DNA from: Arthrobacter wenxiniae
GTDB lineage: Bacteria > Actinomycetota > Actinomycetes > Actinomycetales > Micrococcaceae
Assembly (NCBI RefSeq): GCF_013376105.1
Contig: NZ_JAAMFM010000015.1
Location: 1-64,000 of the forward strand
Reading direction: 5' to 3'
Length of the DNA stretch: 64,000 nt
Each line of letters opens with the position of its first letter. Position 1 is the first letter of the stretch. Of this stretch, positions 43,484-52,589 are shown piece by piece. Position numbers and translations under genes: made by a program. The notes below the pieces were generated by a model. The model had not been told where the DNA came from and made no database searches. It saw only the letters and a program-made list of their open reading frames with translations.

Positions 43484-44922
43484 GTCGGCCTCACAAAGAT
43501 GATTTGGTCCACGGTGGCCTCGCGCAGGCTGCCGTCGGGCAGGGTCCAGGACAGTGTTTGGGACCGCTCGGAGTCGATCGTGGCCCAGGTGGATTCGGTG
43601 GCGAGCTGGAAGTAGGTGACCAGTTCGGCCAGCCCTTGGCTGAGGGGGAAGGCGTCGGTGATGTCCGCCAGCGTGGCCTGGCCGGCCTGCGCCAGGACGG
43701 CGTCGATGTTGCCAGCAAGTCGCTGCGGGTCGACATGGAACTGGGTGTACAAGGCGTTGGCGTCGACGTCCAGGTCTTCTGCGACGTCCACGCCGTCGTG
43801 GATGGCCACCTGCCGGCTCGGCTCGTAGAGGGGCCGCTCGAAGGGGAGCGCCACGGGGACGCCGTGGCCGGAGAGCGCCGCGAAGGCGCCGGGCGGCGGG
43901 GTCGCGCGGACGGCCACGGCGCCGGACTCGATGCTGCGGATCAGGACCATGATGCGCTTGTTTTCCAGGAAGACCTTGTCGTCCAGCAGCCGGCGGATTT
44001 GGGCGGAGAGCTGGCGGACGGTGGCCTGGGTTTGTTCGACGGCGGGCAGCCAGTCGTTCTGCATGGACGTGATCTGCGGGAGGCCGTCCTGCGTGGCGAG
44101 GGCGTCGATCCGGGTGGCCCGTTCCAGCAGTTCGTGGAGTTCGGAACGCAGTTGCGGGGACATGAGGTAGTCCCAGAAGCCCTGGAAGGTGCGGCCCTGC
44201 AGGGAGCCGCTGATGTCCTGCTGGGAGGAGAAGATCGATTCCAGGAGGTCCCCCTGGCCGCCTTCCCACAGGGAGATTTGCTCGCGCAGGCTCCGGTCCA
44301 GCTTGCGGAAGTTCGCCTCCACCTCACGGAAATCGGCCAGGAGGTCCTTGGCCTGGGTGGTGAGCTGGTGGAAGTGGTCCACCGCTTCCGGGCCGCTCAT
44401 GACGGGGATGTCGCCGGAGCGGATCTGCTCCATCTGGGCGTCGATGGCGTCGCGCTGGCGCTGCAGTTCGGCGAGCCTGGCCTCGGGGTCGGTTTCCGAG
44501 CCGTGGACCAGGGTCTTGAGCAGGTTGAAGATGCTGGAGAGGCGCGACTGGGTCGGCACAAAATCGCGGCCGCGCAGGGCCTCCACCCAGCGGATCACGT
44601 CCTCGGTGGCGGCGGTGAGGTCGTAGACGGGCTCATCACGGCCGTCCGTGTAGAACTTCCGCAACCAGGCCTTCTCCGGTTCCGCCCAGTCGTCCAGGTA
44701 TTCGGCGGCGGGGCGCGGGAACCTGTCCTCGCCGAGGGAGTCCCGCAGGCTGAACAGGACGTCGTCCAGGGCGTCGACAAGGTCCTGGCGGCCCAGGTTG
44801 CGCTGGTTGGGGTCGGTGAAGGCGGCCATGAAGAATGTCAGCGCGAGCGGAGCATTTTGGGCGCGAAGCAGCGACCATCCCGCGTGCGCCTCCCGCAGGG
44901 AGTTGATCGAAAAGTAGTCCAC
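43480..44922 (-). CDS. jetA: Wadjet kleisin-like subunit JetA (DUF3375)
   Basis: A 480-residue DUF3375 protein, the MukF-like kleisin of type I Wadjet. Typical segments are the start SLREAHAGWSLLRAQNAPLALTFFMAAF, RWVEALRGRDFVPTQSRLSSIFNLLKTLVHGSETDPEARL with following coiled coil to about 230, and DLLADFREVEANFRKLDRSLRE. It is the first gene of jetABCD. The 190 bases upstream to the next gene hold no further frame; I found no clear promoter boxes. Confidence 0.94.
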   Translation of the reverse strand: MDYFSINSLREAHAGWSLLRAQNAPLALTFFMAAFTDPNQRNLGRQDLVDALDDVLFSLRDSLGEDRFPRPAAEYLDDWAEPEKAWLRKFYTDGRDEPVYDLTAATEDVIRWVEALRGRDFVPTQSRLSSIFNLLKTLVHGSETDPEARLAELQRQRDAIDAQMEQIRSGDIPVMSGPEAVDHFHQLTTQAKDLLADFREVEANFRKLDRSLREQISLWEGGQGDLLESIFSSQQDISGSLQGRTFQGFWDYLMSPQLRSELHELLERATRIDALATQDGLPQITSMQNDWLPAVEQTQATVRQLSAQIRRLLDDKVFLENKRIMVLIRSIESGAVAVRATPPPGAFAALSGHGVPVALPFERPLYEPSRQVAIHDGVDVAEDLDVDANALYTQFHVDPQRLAGNIDAVLAQAGQATLADITDAFPLSQGLAELVTYFQLATESTWATIDSERSQTLSWTLPDGSLREATVDQIIFVRPT

Positions 44923-45112
44923 GGCACCGTTCCATTGGCTTCAACTGCGTCCAAGGACAATCGTAGGTGCAGGGGCCGACAAACGCTTATTGACGTCCGC
45001 CGGCGGCGCCGGCACCCGGGCGGTGGAGCCGCCCCGCGCTGACTGGACCGTAGTGGCTGCTCCTGGCGCTCGGAGCCGACTGCCGTCCCGTGACGGGCCT
45101 TGTGGAGCGGCG

Positions 45113-46483
45113 TCAGATCCCCTTGCCGGGGTTCAGGATGCCCAGCGGGTCGAAGGCGGCCTTGATCTTGTGCTGCAACTCAAGGGAAAGCCCGCCCACC
45201 TCCTCCTTGAGCCAGTCCTGCTTCAGCACGCCGATCCCGTGTTCGCCGGTCAGGGTGCCGCCGAGCCGGCGGGCAAGGTGGAACATCTCCCCCAGGGCGG
45301 CCTTGGCCGGCCCCTCCGTGATGGATTCGTCGTGGCCAACAACCACCATGGGGTGCAGGTTGCCGTCCGCGGCGTGCGCGATCACGAAGATTTTCACCCC
45401 GGTCCGGGCGGAGATTTCGGCCAGGCCCGCAACCGCCTCGGCCAGCCGCTTGCGCGGGACGCCGATGTCCCCGATGGAGACGCGGCCCAGCAGTTGCAGG
45501 GCGGGGATGGCGTTGCGCCGGGCGGCGACCAGCTCGGCGGCCCGGGCGTCGTCGTCGGTCTGTTCAATGGACAGGGCGAACGGGGTGATCGCCTCGACCA
45601 GGACCTGCTGCTCCAGCAATGCGCCGTAGCCGTCCGTCTGGGCGAGCAGGAAGGCGTTTCCCCGGATGGCATGGCCGGTGCCCATCATCGCGTCCACAGC
45701 GGCCAGCGTCCCGCCGTCGATGAATTCGAGGATGGCCGGCTGGACCCGGGCCGCGATGATGGCCGACGCCGCCTGCGCGGCGGCCGCCGCATCCGCGAAA
45801 TAGGCGGCCACGGTGGCGGTGCGCAACGGTTTGGGCCGCAGTCGTAGGGTGGCCTCCACGACAACGCCCAGGGTTCCCTCCGAGCCGATGAGCAGGGCGT
45901 TGAGGTCGTAGCCGCTGACGCCCTTGATGGTGTTGCGGCCGGTTGTCAGGATCCGGCCGTCGGCCAGGACCGCCTGCAGGGAAAGCACCGACTCGCGGGT
46001 CACCCCGTACTTGGCGCACCACATCCCTCCGGCGTTGGTGGCCACATTGCCGCCGATCGAACAGATCGCCGTGCTGGCCGGGTCCGGGGCATAGAACAGT
46101 CCGTGCCGCGAGGCGGCGGCATTGACTTCGGCATTGAGCACGCCCGGCTGCACCACGGCCTGCTGCTCCACCGGGTCAATGGAGAGGATCCGGTTCATCC
46201 GGCTGACATCCAGCACCACGTTGCCTGCCGTGGCGGAGGACCCGCCGGCCAGGCCCGTGCCCGCCCCGCGCGGCACGATCGGGACCCGGTAGCGGGTGGC
46301 AAGGCGCAGCGCCTCGACCACGTCGTCCACCGATTCCGCGTAGACGATCCCGTCCGGAACGCCGCCGGGCACGTAGCCGGACCGGTCCACGGAGGCCCGG
46401 GCCCTCTCCTCCGGGTCCGTCGAGACGAGCCGGCAGGCCGCCAGCAGGGCCGCGGCGCCACCACCGGCTGGGAGCGTAGTCAT
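45113..46483 (-). CDS. FAD-linked oxidase (GlcD/D-lactate dehydrogenase type)
   Basis: A 456-residue flavoprotein of the PCMH/VAO class. The FAD-binding half has VPIVPRGAGTGLAGGSSATAGNVVLD, ICSIGGNVATNAGGMWCAKYGVT and LLIGSEGTLGVV; the C-terminal substrate half has HAADGNLHPMV and GGTLTGEHGIGVLKQDWL with the catalytic His. These enzymes oxidise D-2-hydroxy acids such as glycolate or D-lactate. GlcE/GlcF partners are absent, which favours a single-subunit enzyme. It is divergent from the gene at 46628. Confidence 0.92.
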   Translation of the reverse strand: MTTLPAGGGAAALLAACRLVSTDPEERARASVDRSGYVPGGVPDGIVYAESVDDVVEALRLATRYRVPIVPRGAGTGLAGGSSATAGNVVLDVSRMNRILSIDPVEQQAVVQPGVLNAEVNAAASRHGLFYAPDPASTAICSIGGNVATNAGGMWCAKYGVTRESVLSLQAVLADGRILTTGRNTIKGVSGYDLNALLIGSEGTLGVVVEATLRLRPKPLRTATVAAYFADAAAAAQAASAIIAARVQPAILEFIDGGTLAAVDAMMGTGHAIRGNAFLLAQTDGYGALLEQQVLVEAITPFALSIEQTDDDARAAELVAARRNAIPALQLLGRVSIGDIGVPRKRLAEAVAGLAEISARTGVKIFVIAHAADGNLHPMVVVGHDESITEGPAKAALGEMFHLARRLGGTLTGEHGIGVLKQDWLKEEVGGLSLELQHKIKAAFDPLGILNPGKGI

Positions 46484-46627
46484 GCCTCCACCTTCGTCCA
46501 TGCGGGCGGCGGCCGCAAGGCTTTCGGCGTCACGCCGCGGCTGCCCGACTGATTTCGGACAACAGGCTCTCCGTGCCGCTGCCGTTCCGGGTCGCCTGAC
46601 CGGCCCCGGACATGGAAGCATGGAGAC

Positions 46628-48517
46628 ATGGCAAAGAAGACCAGGCATCGCAGCAACGCCGCGCGCGGCTCCACTTCGGTCAGTGCACTGCGGGCAGCGC
46701 GGGGAATAGACGCCCTGACGCCGGCCTTTGTGCGTTGGTTTGAGGGCACCCAGGACCTGCCCGCAGGCGCTGCCATGGTGGTTCTGGAACCCGTCAAAGC
46801 CTTGGTCACCGCGTACTTTGAGGCTTCCCCGGCATCCGAGGTCACGAGCTTTGAACCCGTTCCGTTCGCCCTGGCCTTGGACGAAGTGATGGGCGGGGTT
46901 GATGAGGACGACGCGGACCTCCTCGAATTCACCGTTGAATCAATCCACGGCTACCTCGAGTTCCTCAGCGAAACGGACGCCTGGACAGGCAGCACGGAGG
47001 ACTTCGACGCCATTCAAGACCTTTTCTCCGAGGACTACGAGGACTACGAGGACGACGACGAGGACGGCTGGGAAGGCGGCATCCCCGACATCGTGGTCCC
47101 GGACTTGACCGTGGCGGAGGAACTGGCCGGCCTGTCCGGCACCGTGCTGGCCCAGCGCCTGGACGCGCTGCTGAGGTGGATTGGCACGGGCAAGGATGTC
47201 ACGTCCAGAGGCTGGCTGCGCATGAAGGACATCGAGGGGGCCGGCGCAGCCATCGGCCTGGCCGTCAGGGGTGCCAGGCTCTCGGCGCACAAGGCCAAGG
47301 ACTCCCAGGAAGCACTTTTCGACGATCCCGCGGCGGGCAGCGACGCCGCCCGCACGGTCAAGTCCATGAATGACGAGCCGTCCATGGCCCTGTTCTGGAA
47401 CGCCCTGCAATCGGCACTCCTCATCGAGATCGGTGCCACCAGGGCCTGGCTGACACCCCTGGCGGAAAGTTACCTGGAGGCCGCGGGGGAGGACAAGCTT
47501 GCCGTGCTGCGCGATTTCACCACCTCCTTCATCGAACTGGCCGTCAAGGGCGAAGAAGTGTGGAATCCGTGGATGCTTGAGGCCGCCGCCATCGAAACGG
47601 CGGTCCTGGTTGCAGCCACGACGGACACGCCGCCGGCCATGGAGCGGATCCGGTCCCTCACGGCCCCGGCCGGCGGGGAGGGTGGGGAGTCCGGCCCACA
47701 ATTCGGGGATGAGATGACGGGCCGCATTTTGCTCCACCGCCTGGAATACCTGGCGGAGTTCGGCCTGCTTGCCATCGGCGACCACCTCAGCGTGCCGCCC
47801 GCTGTCGTCGGTTGCGTGGCGGCAGCGCTGGAGGGGTCACTCAACGTTGAGGACGGGTCGGAAGTCGAGCTCGAACGGGCGGACATTCGCATTGTTCCGC
47901 CGTCGGAAGCGAGGAAACGGCCAAGGCCCGCCCCCAAGCGGAACCCGAAGGCGCCGATCCTGCAGCTGAAGGTCATGCTCAAGGGATCCAAGCCGCCCGT
48001 CTGGCGCCGTCTGCTGGTCCGCTCCGACCTGACACTGGCTGAACTCCACCACATCATCCAGGCCTCTTTTGCGTGGCAGGACTGCCACATGCACAATTTT
48101 CAGGTCGGGGGGTGGCTCGGGCCCGAGTACGGGCCCGCGGATGAAGAGGGGCTTGGCGGCCCGCCCATCGAGGAGGCCGGCGTCGCCATCCGGGAACTGC
48201 TGGCCAACGAAGGGGACAGCGTCACCTACACCTACGACTTTGGCGACAACTGGGAACACTCCATCAGCGTGGAGAAGGTCCTGCCTGCCGACGCCGGTGC
48301 CCGTGCAGTGCGGTGCACCGGAGGCCGCGGCGCGGCCCCACTCGAGGACAGTGGCGGCGTCTGGGGTTGGGCTGCCATGGTGGCGGCCGCCAACGATCCC
48401 AGCCACGAGGAACACGAGGACTTCCGCGACTGGCTCGGCCTCGAGCGCGGGGAAACCCTTGACCCGAAGGCCTTCGACAGGGACGCCCTGGACGAGGAAC
48501 TGGCCCGTCTGTTCTGA
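46628..48517 (+). CDS. plasmid pRiA4b ORF-3 family protein with large N-terminal domain
   Basis: A 629-residue protein. The C-terminal 180 residues are a pRiA4b ORF-3 domain: ILQLKVMLKGSKPPVWRRLLV, LAELHHIIQASFAWQDCHMHNFQVGG, and VTYTYDFGDNWEHSISVEKVLP. The domain is found in plasmid, transposon-linked and chromosomal proteins and has no proven function. The N-terminal 430 residues are helical with an acidic patch (DYEDYEDDDEDGWEGG near 137-152) and a DUF-like region seen in SEC-C or UPF0149-type proteins. GGAG precedes the ATG by five bases. Nothing suggests it is itself mobile here. Confidence 0.82.
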   Translation: MAKKTRHRSNAARGSTSVSALRAARGIDALTPAFVRWFEGTQDLPAGAAMVVLEPVKALVTAYFEASPASEVTSFEPVPFALALDEVMGGVDEDDADLLEFTVESIHGYLEFLSETDAWTGSTEDFDAIQDLFSEDYEDYEDDDEDGWEGGIPDIVVPDLTVAEELAGLSGTVLAQRLDALLRWIGTGKDVTSRGWLRMKDIEGAGAAIGLAVRGARLSAHKAKDSQEALFDDPAAGSDAARTVKSMNDEPSMALFWNALQSALLIEIGATRAWLTPLAESYLEAAGEDKLAVLRDFTTSFIELAVKGEEVWNPWMLEAAAIETAVLVAATTDTPPAMERIRSLTAPAGGEGGESGPQFGDEMTGRILLHRLEYLAEFGLLAIGDHLSVPPAVVGCVAAALEGSLNVEDGSEVELERADIRIVPPSEARKRPRPAPKRNPKAPILQLKVMLKGSKPPVWRRLLVRSDLTLAELHHIIQASFAWQDCHMHNFQVGGWLGPEYGPADEEGLGGPPIEEAGVAIRELLANEGDSVTYTYDFGDNWEHSISVEKVLPADAGARAVRCTGGRGAAPLEDSGGVWGWAAMVAAANDPSHEEHEDFRDWLGLERGETLDPKAFDRDALDEELARLF

Positions 48518-48794
48518 GCCGGCCCCGTCTGGGCCATGGGCAGGCGCTTCGCCACCTCGACGAACAGCAACGAAGGTGGCGCCACCCCTGGGTGCGGGTC
48601 AACCCGGTGGTGGCCGGCCGCGGCCGTCCGACTTGTTGCGCCGGCGTGTGGACATCGAATGGAGCGGGGAATACCGTTGCACTCGAGGGCCTTGTCCGTA
48701 GTCTTGAGCCCGCACGGGATGACGTAAATGCCCGGGACGTGCCGCAGCTGAACCGCAGCAGGGTGGCGGTCCGGCCTTGCAGGAAGGTGGACGG

Positions 48795-50054
48795 ATGCCA
48801 GACTTCAATGCAGTTCTCGCCACGCTGGAGCAGGAGTTGGGGTGGCAGCGCGAGCTCTACAAGGACTTTCACCGCCAGCCCGAGCTGAGTCTGCAGGAGC
48901 ATGCCACCGCCCGGGCCATTGAGGACAGGCTCACCGGCTGGGGCTACGCCGTCCAGCGGATCGGGGGCACCGGCGTCGTGGGTGTCCTGGAAAACGGCAC
49001 CGGCGTGTGCGTGCTGGCCCGTGCCGACATCGACGCCCTGCCCGTCACCGAGGCCACGGGCCTGGACTACGCCTCCACCGCCACGGGGACCGACAGCGAC
49101 GGCTCCACGGTGGGCGTCATGCACGCCTGCGGGCACGACATGCACATCACCGCCCTCCTCGGCGCCGCCAAGCTGCTCGCCGACCAGCGCGGCGCCTGGT
49201 CCGGGACGTACATTGCGCTGTTCCAGCCGGCCGAGGAGACCGCCGCCGGCGCCCGCGCCATGCTCGACGACGGACTGGCCGCCAAGGTGCCCCGGCCCGA
49301 CGTCGCGCTGGCCCAGCACGTCATGGCCACCGAGGCCGGGACCATCGGCACCACGGCCGGACCCATCCTGTCGGCGGGAGATTCGATCAGGATCACCGTG
49401 CACGGCCGCGGCGCGCACGGGTCCATGCCGCACAATTCCGTGGACCCGGTGGTGCTGGCCGCCTCGATCGTGCTGCGGCTGCAGACCATCGTCTCGCGCG
49501 AGACCATGCCGGGGGAGTTCGCGGTGGTCACGGTGGGGGCCTCCAATGCCGGGTCCAAGCCGAACATCATCGCGGACCGCGCCGTGCTCCTGCTCAACAT
49601 CCGCACCTATGACACGGAGCTGCGCGGGCGCGTCATCGCCGCCATCGAGCGGATTGTGCGCGGGGAATGCGCCGCGGCCGGCTCGCCCAGGGAACCGGAG
49701 TTTGAATACTACGACCAGTACCCGCTGACCACCAACGACGCCGCCGCCAACGCCAAGGTGACGGGGGCCTTCACGGCCCACTTTGGCAACGGCGTCGTGT
49801 ACCACGCCGCCCCGCAGACGGCGTCGGAGGACTTCAGCCGGGTGCCGGATGCGTTCGGGGTGCCGTACGTGTACTGGGTCGTGGGGTCGGTGCCGCGGGA
49901 CGTCTACCGCGATGCGGTGGAGCAGGGCACGGTGGCGCAGGACATCCCGGCAAACCATTCACCGTTCTTCGCCCCGGCCATCGACCCCACGCTCGGGGTG
50001 GCCACGCAGGCGCACGTGGTAGCGGCGTTGGCCTACCTCGCCAAGGGGAAGTGA
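48795..50054 (+). CDS. M20-family amidohydrolase
   Basis: A 419-residue peptidase M20D/amidohydrolase. Metal and catalytic residues are in ARADIDALPVTEA, MHACGHDMHITALLGAAKLL and FQPAEETAAGARAML; GRGAHGSMPHNSVDPV belongs to the dimerisation domain. Related enzymes hydrolyse N-acyl amino acids, hippurate or indole-3-acetyl amino acids. AGGAAGGTGG just upstream of the ATG is the ribosome site. The 277-base gap before it (48518-48794) has no gene that I can support. Confidence 0.92.
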   Translation: MPDFNAVLATLEQELGWQRELYKDFHRQPELSLQEHATARAIEDRLTGWGYAVQRIGGTGVVGVLENGTGVCVLARADIDALPVTEATGLDYASTATGTDSDGSTVGVMHACGHDMHITALLGAAKLLADQRGAWSGTYIALFQPAEETAAGARAMLDDGLAAKVPRPDVALAQHVMATEAGTIGTTAGPILSAGDSIRITVHGRGAHGSMPHNSVDPVVLAASIVLRLQTIVSRETMPGEFAVVTVGASNAGSKPNIIADRAVLLLNIRTYDTELRGRVIAAIERIVRGECAAAGSPREPEFEYYDQYPLTTNDAAANAKVTGAFTAHFGNGVVYHAAPQTASEDFSRVPDAFGVPYVYWVVGSVPRDVYRDAVEQGTVAQDIPANHSPFFAPAIDPTLGVATQAHVVAALAYLAKGK

Positions 50055-50323
50055 GCGCCGTGGGCGCAGCGTCTCCCGCCGCCGTCGTCCGTACCGACGG
50101 CAGGCCCAAGCAGGTGCCCGGCCGCCGCCCGGCGTCCCGCAGCACGTGCCACGGCCGGCGCGCCCAACGGGATGCCGGCCTGCCCCTTGGCGTGGTGCCG
50201 TCGCACTATGGAGTCCCCCGACCAACAGGGGCATGATGGAGGAAGCGGACACAAGAAGGCAATGCCAGGGGAAGGTCCGCCAGCCGGCCGGAATGCCGGC
50301 GCGGATGAAGGAGTTGATGGGCC

Positions 50324-50434
50324 ATGGACATGGTGACACTCGGCTACATAGGTCTCGGCATGATCGTCGTGACAGTGATCATGAGCATGATTGCCATTTA
50401 CGGAGGGCACGGGCGCCGCACGCACATCCGCTAA
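50324..50434 (+). CDS. 36-residue single-pass membrane microprotein
   Basis: A very short frame with a good AAGGAG site ten bases upstream (50308-50313). It encodes MDMVTLGYIGLGMIVVTVIM and continues SMIAIYGGHGRRTHIR: one hydrophobic helix of about 22 residues and a basic His/Arg tail. Its composition and signals look like a real small membrane protein. I do not recognise a family; small subunits of transporters have this size, but no transporter is adjacent. Confidence 0.5.
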   Translation: MDMVTLGYIGLGMIVVTVIMSMIAIYGGHGRRTHIR

Positions 50435-50594
50435 GGGACGCGGAGTTTGGCGGGCCGGGTCGTCGCTGGGTCACTCAACTGTCGGTTTGTGCGGGAAGGA
50501 CCGTGCGCCGGCCACTCAACGGTCGGCTCGCCGCGCCCCGGCCGTACGGGGCAGCGCAAGGCGCGTGCCGGCCTCGTGCGTTCCCCCATGCAGG

Positions 50595-50627
50595 GTTCGC
50601 GGGCCGTTAAGGCGGCGTTCAGCTGTA
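50595..50627 (+). promoter_or_regulatory. PHO-box-like array, three 11-bp direct repeats
   Basis: Three consecutive 11-base units begin with GTT: GTTCGCGGGCC, GTTAAGGCGGC, GTTCAGCTGTA. PhoP boxes of Actinobacteria are 11-base direct repeats starting GTTCA or GTTNA. It lies 67 bases before the phoX start, the expected place for phosphate-starvation control. Confidence 0.55.
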
Positions 50628-50693
50628 AACCACCGCCGCGTACCTTCACCTTGGCACGGTTGCAGGCATCATCCCGCATCCGAAAGGTCCGCC

Positions 50694-51302
50694 ATGAACG
50701 ACCTGAAAACGCTCCTGCCCATGCTCGGCCACATCCGAGGAAAGCGCAGCGCCGTCACCTGCAGCCTCAAATGCGACAACGCCTGCTCCAAGGCTGTCTG
50801 CAACACCTCCGCCAACAGCTACTTTCGCGACATCGCCTCGGCCGAGTTCTCCCGCCGCTCCGCGCTGGGCCTGGGGCTCGCCGGCGCCCTCAGTGCCGCC
50901 GTCGTCGTCCAGGGCGCCGTGCCCGCCCATGGCGCCACGGGCGACGCCGGCAGCCACGGCAAGGACGGCAAGCTCGCCTTCACCCCGATCAAGCCCGTCG
51001 ACGCGTCCGTGGACGCCTTCAACGTCCCGAAGGGCTACAGCTGGGCGCCGGTCATCCGCTGGGGCGACCCGCTGTTCTCCGACGCAAGAGTCTATAAACA
51101 CCCCACGCTTTTTTCCACCTTACCCAGCCCCAAACGGGCTCTTGATTACCCGTGTCTTTCTATGAGCCCCCAGCCCAGTTGTCTTCTCGGGAGGACAGGG
51201 CAATGCGGAGAAGGGCTCCGCCATATTGCCGACAAGAAACGGCAAGCCGAATGCCTTCAACAACTCATAGACGAGCCGGACGGCCACCCAACACTCGACT
51301 GA
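50694..51302 (+). pseudogene. phoX: truncated phosphatase PhoX, 5' part only
   Basis: The first about 131 codons encode a normal PhoX (DUF839 alkaline phosphatase) N terminus: conserved CSLKCDNACSKAVCNTSAN, the twin-arginine signal FSRRSALGLGLAGALSAAVVV, and the start of the mature domain GYSWAPVIRWGDPLFSDA. At about 51087 homology stops and unrelated sequence begins, in the form of an IS-end-like repeat; the frame runs on by chance to 51302. A full PhoX has roughly 650-700 residues, so the product is inactive. The missing 3' part is not found elsewhere in the window. Confidence 0.82.
51092..51173 (+). repeat. left border repeat of the island (IS-end-like), copy 1
   Basis: Starts with CTATAAACACCCCACGCTT, identical to 61391-61409, and stays recognisably similar for about 80 bases to TTTCTATGAGC. 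It begins exactly where phoX is broken. The region from here to 51451 has no other supported gene; it looks like insertion-sequence debris. Confidence 0.7.
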
Positions 51303-51451
51303 TCACCAAGAGCCACCCGTTAACTGCAAATCAATTAGTACAAAACAGACGTCGGGACGTGACTTAGCAGGAGGATTCCGGCCAGATCCGGCGCGGCAAC
51401 GCGCCCCGAATCATGGCCACCTTGACGTAACGTCGCCATCGCGATTCTGCG

Positions 51452-52390
51452 TCATTGGGAACTTGTATAAACCCTATTAGAATCCCGATAGCCCGATGGC
51501 GTGATTCCCTGTTCTCTCATAAATTGTCTATTAAAATTCGATATATTTGAATAACCACATTCTTTTGCAATAATCGAAATTAACTTTGTCGTCAAGCGAA
51601 GCTGTTTGCATGCGTGTGCAATACGCATTTTGCGCACTATGTCCGTGAAAGTCTGACTGCTCGCTTGCTTGAAATACCGTGAAAACGCGGATTCCGACAT
51701 TCCGACCATAGACGCGGCGCGGGATAAAGATACACTACCGTGCATATTTTGGAAGATATAATCAAGGGCGCGGTTCATCACATCTGCTGTATGCGGATCG
51801 TCCGGAGGTCGAATACCCTCGGCAGAGAGGGCTCGAAAATCGGTTTGCGGGGCCGAATTAAGCACGTCGAGCACCCTTAAGATGTGAGTCAATCGCTTGA
51901 CGCCAGCAGTTACGCCTATCGCTTCGAGCTCCTCTGCCGCCCGTGCTGCGGTCGCTCCGAAGAACTCGATGCCGCGCGTCGAACGCGCGAGCAGCGGACC
52001 GAGTTCATTCAACTCGGGTAGCTGCTCCCGGCAACTATCGAGCCACGAACCCAGAAACTGGAAAGCAACGTCGCGCCCGACCACAACTTCGCCAGGCAAC
52101 ACGTCACTGATCCAATTATGCGGCAGATTTGGTCCGACGAGCACAACCTGACCAGGCGAGAAAATACCGATACCGTTGCCTACAATATAATGCCCTGTAG
52201 ATTCTCGGACCAGGTGAATCTCATACTCAGGATGATAGTTCCACTTGGCATAGGTGCTGGGATAGTCGTGTGAGTGCCAGCGCGCGGAAATCCGCGGATC
52301 CCGGGGGACCACTTCGCGGATAGCGGGTTGCTCGAGCATTCGCACGGCATCGACACCGGCATCGGTCGGCCTGGACAGTCGCTCCGTCAT
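51452..52390 (-). CDS. AraC-family regulator of the polyol cluster
   Basis: A 312-residue regulator. The N-terminal cupin-like part has WHSHDYPSTYAKWNYHPEYEIHLVRES and GPNLPHNW. The C-terminal double helix-turn-helix has MHGSVSLSRAASMVGMSESAFSRYFKQASSQTFTDIVRKMRIAHACKQL and IIAKECGYSNISNFNRQFMREQGITPSGYR. AGGAG eight bases before the ATG at 52390 supports that start; 52477 is an alternative. The gene is the most AT-rich in the window (clearly so at 51470-51620), a sign of transfer. It is divergent from the SDR and transporter genes, which it probably controls. Confidence 0.9.
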   Translation of the reverse strand: MTERLSRPTDAGVDAVRMLEQPAIREVVPRDPRISARWHSHDYPSTYAKWNYHPEYEIHLVRESTGHYIVGNGIGIFSPGQVVLVGPNLPHNWISDVLPGEVVVGRDVAFQFLGSWLDSCREQLPELNELGPLLARSTRGIEFFGATAARAAEELEAIGVTAGVKRLTHILRVLDVLNSAPQTDFRALSAEGIRPPDDPHTADVMNRALDYIFQNMHGSVSLSRAASMVGMSESAFSRYFKQASSQTFTDIVRKMRIAHACKQLRLTTKLISIIAKECGYSNISNFNRQFMREQGITPSGYRDSNRVYTSSQ

Positions 52391-52589
52391 TTGCCGCCAC
52401 TCCTGAACGTCATATTGGTCGTCGAGATACCGCCACCGGACCACTCCAGTACGCAAAATAGTATCAAAGTCCAGCATAAGCCACGCTAGCTTGGCGCGAA
52501 CTCCCGTGGGTAAGCTCAAGTCACAATGCGGCACCGCTGACGCTATGAGGGTGACTGGCCGCATGAAGTCATTCAGAATCGGGTGTCGG

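Noticed and set aside
43484-44269. N-terminal extension of jetB
   Set aside because: It reads jetA out of frame as Arg/Pro-rich text; JetB homologues start near 43483, where there is an ATGA overlap.
46628-48517. plasmid or transposon gene because of the pRiA4b ORF-3 name
   Set aside because: Base composition matches the surroundings and no inverted repeats, transposase or plasmid genes flank it.
51303-51451. coding continuation after the phoX break
   Set aside because: No frame longer than a few dozen codons with a ribosome site; the sequence resembles insertion-sequence debris.
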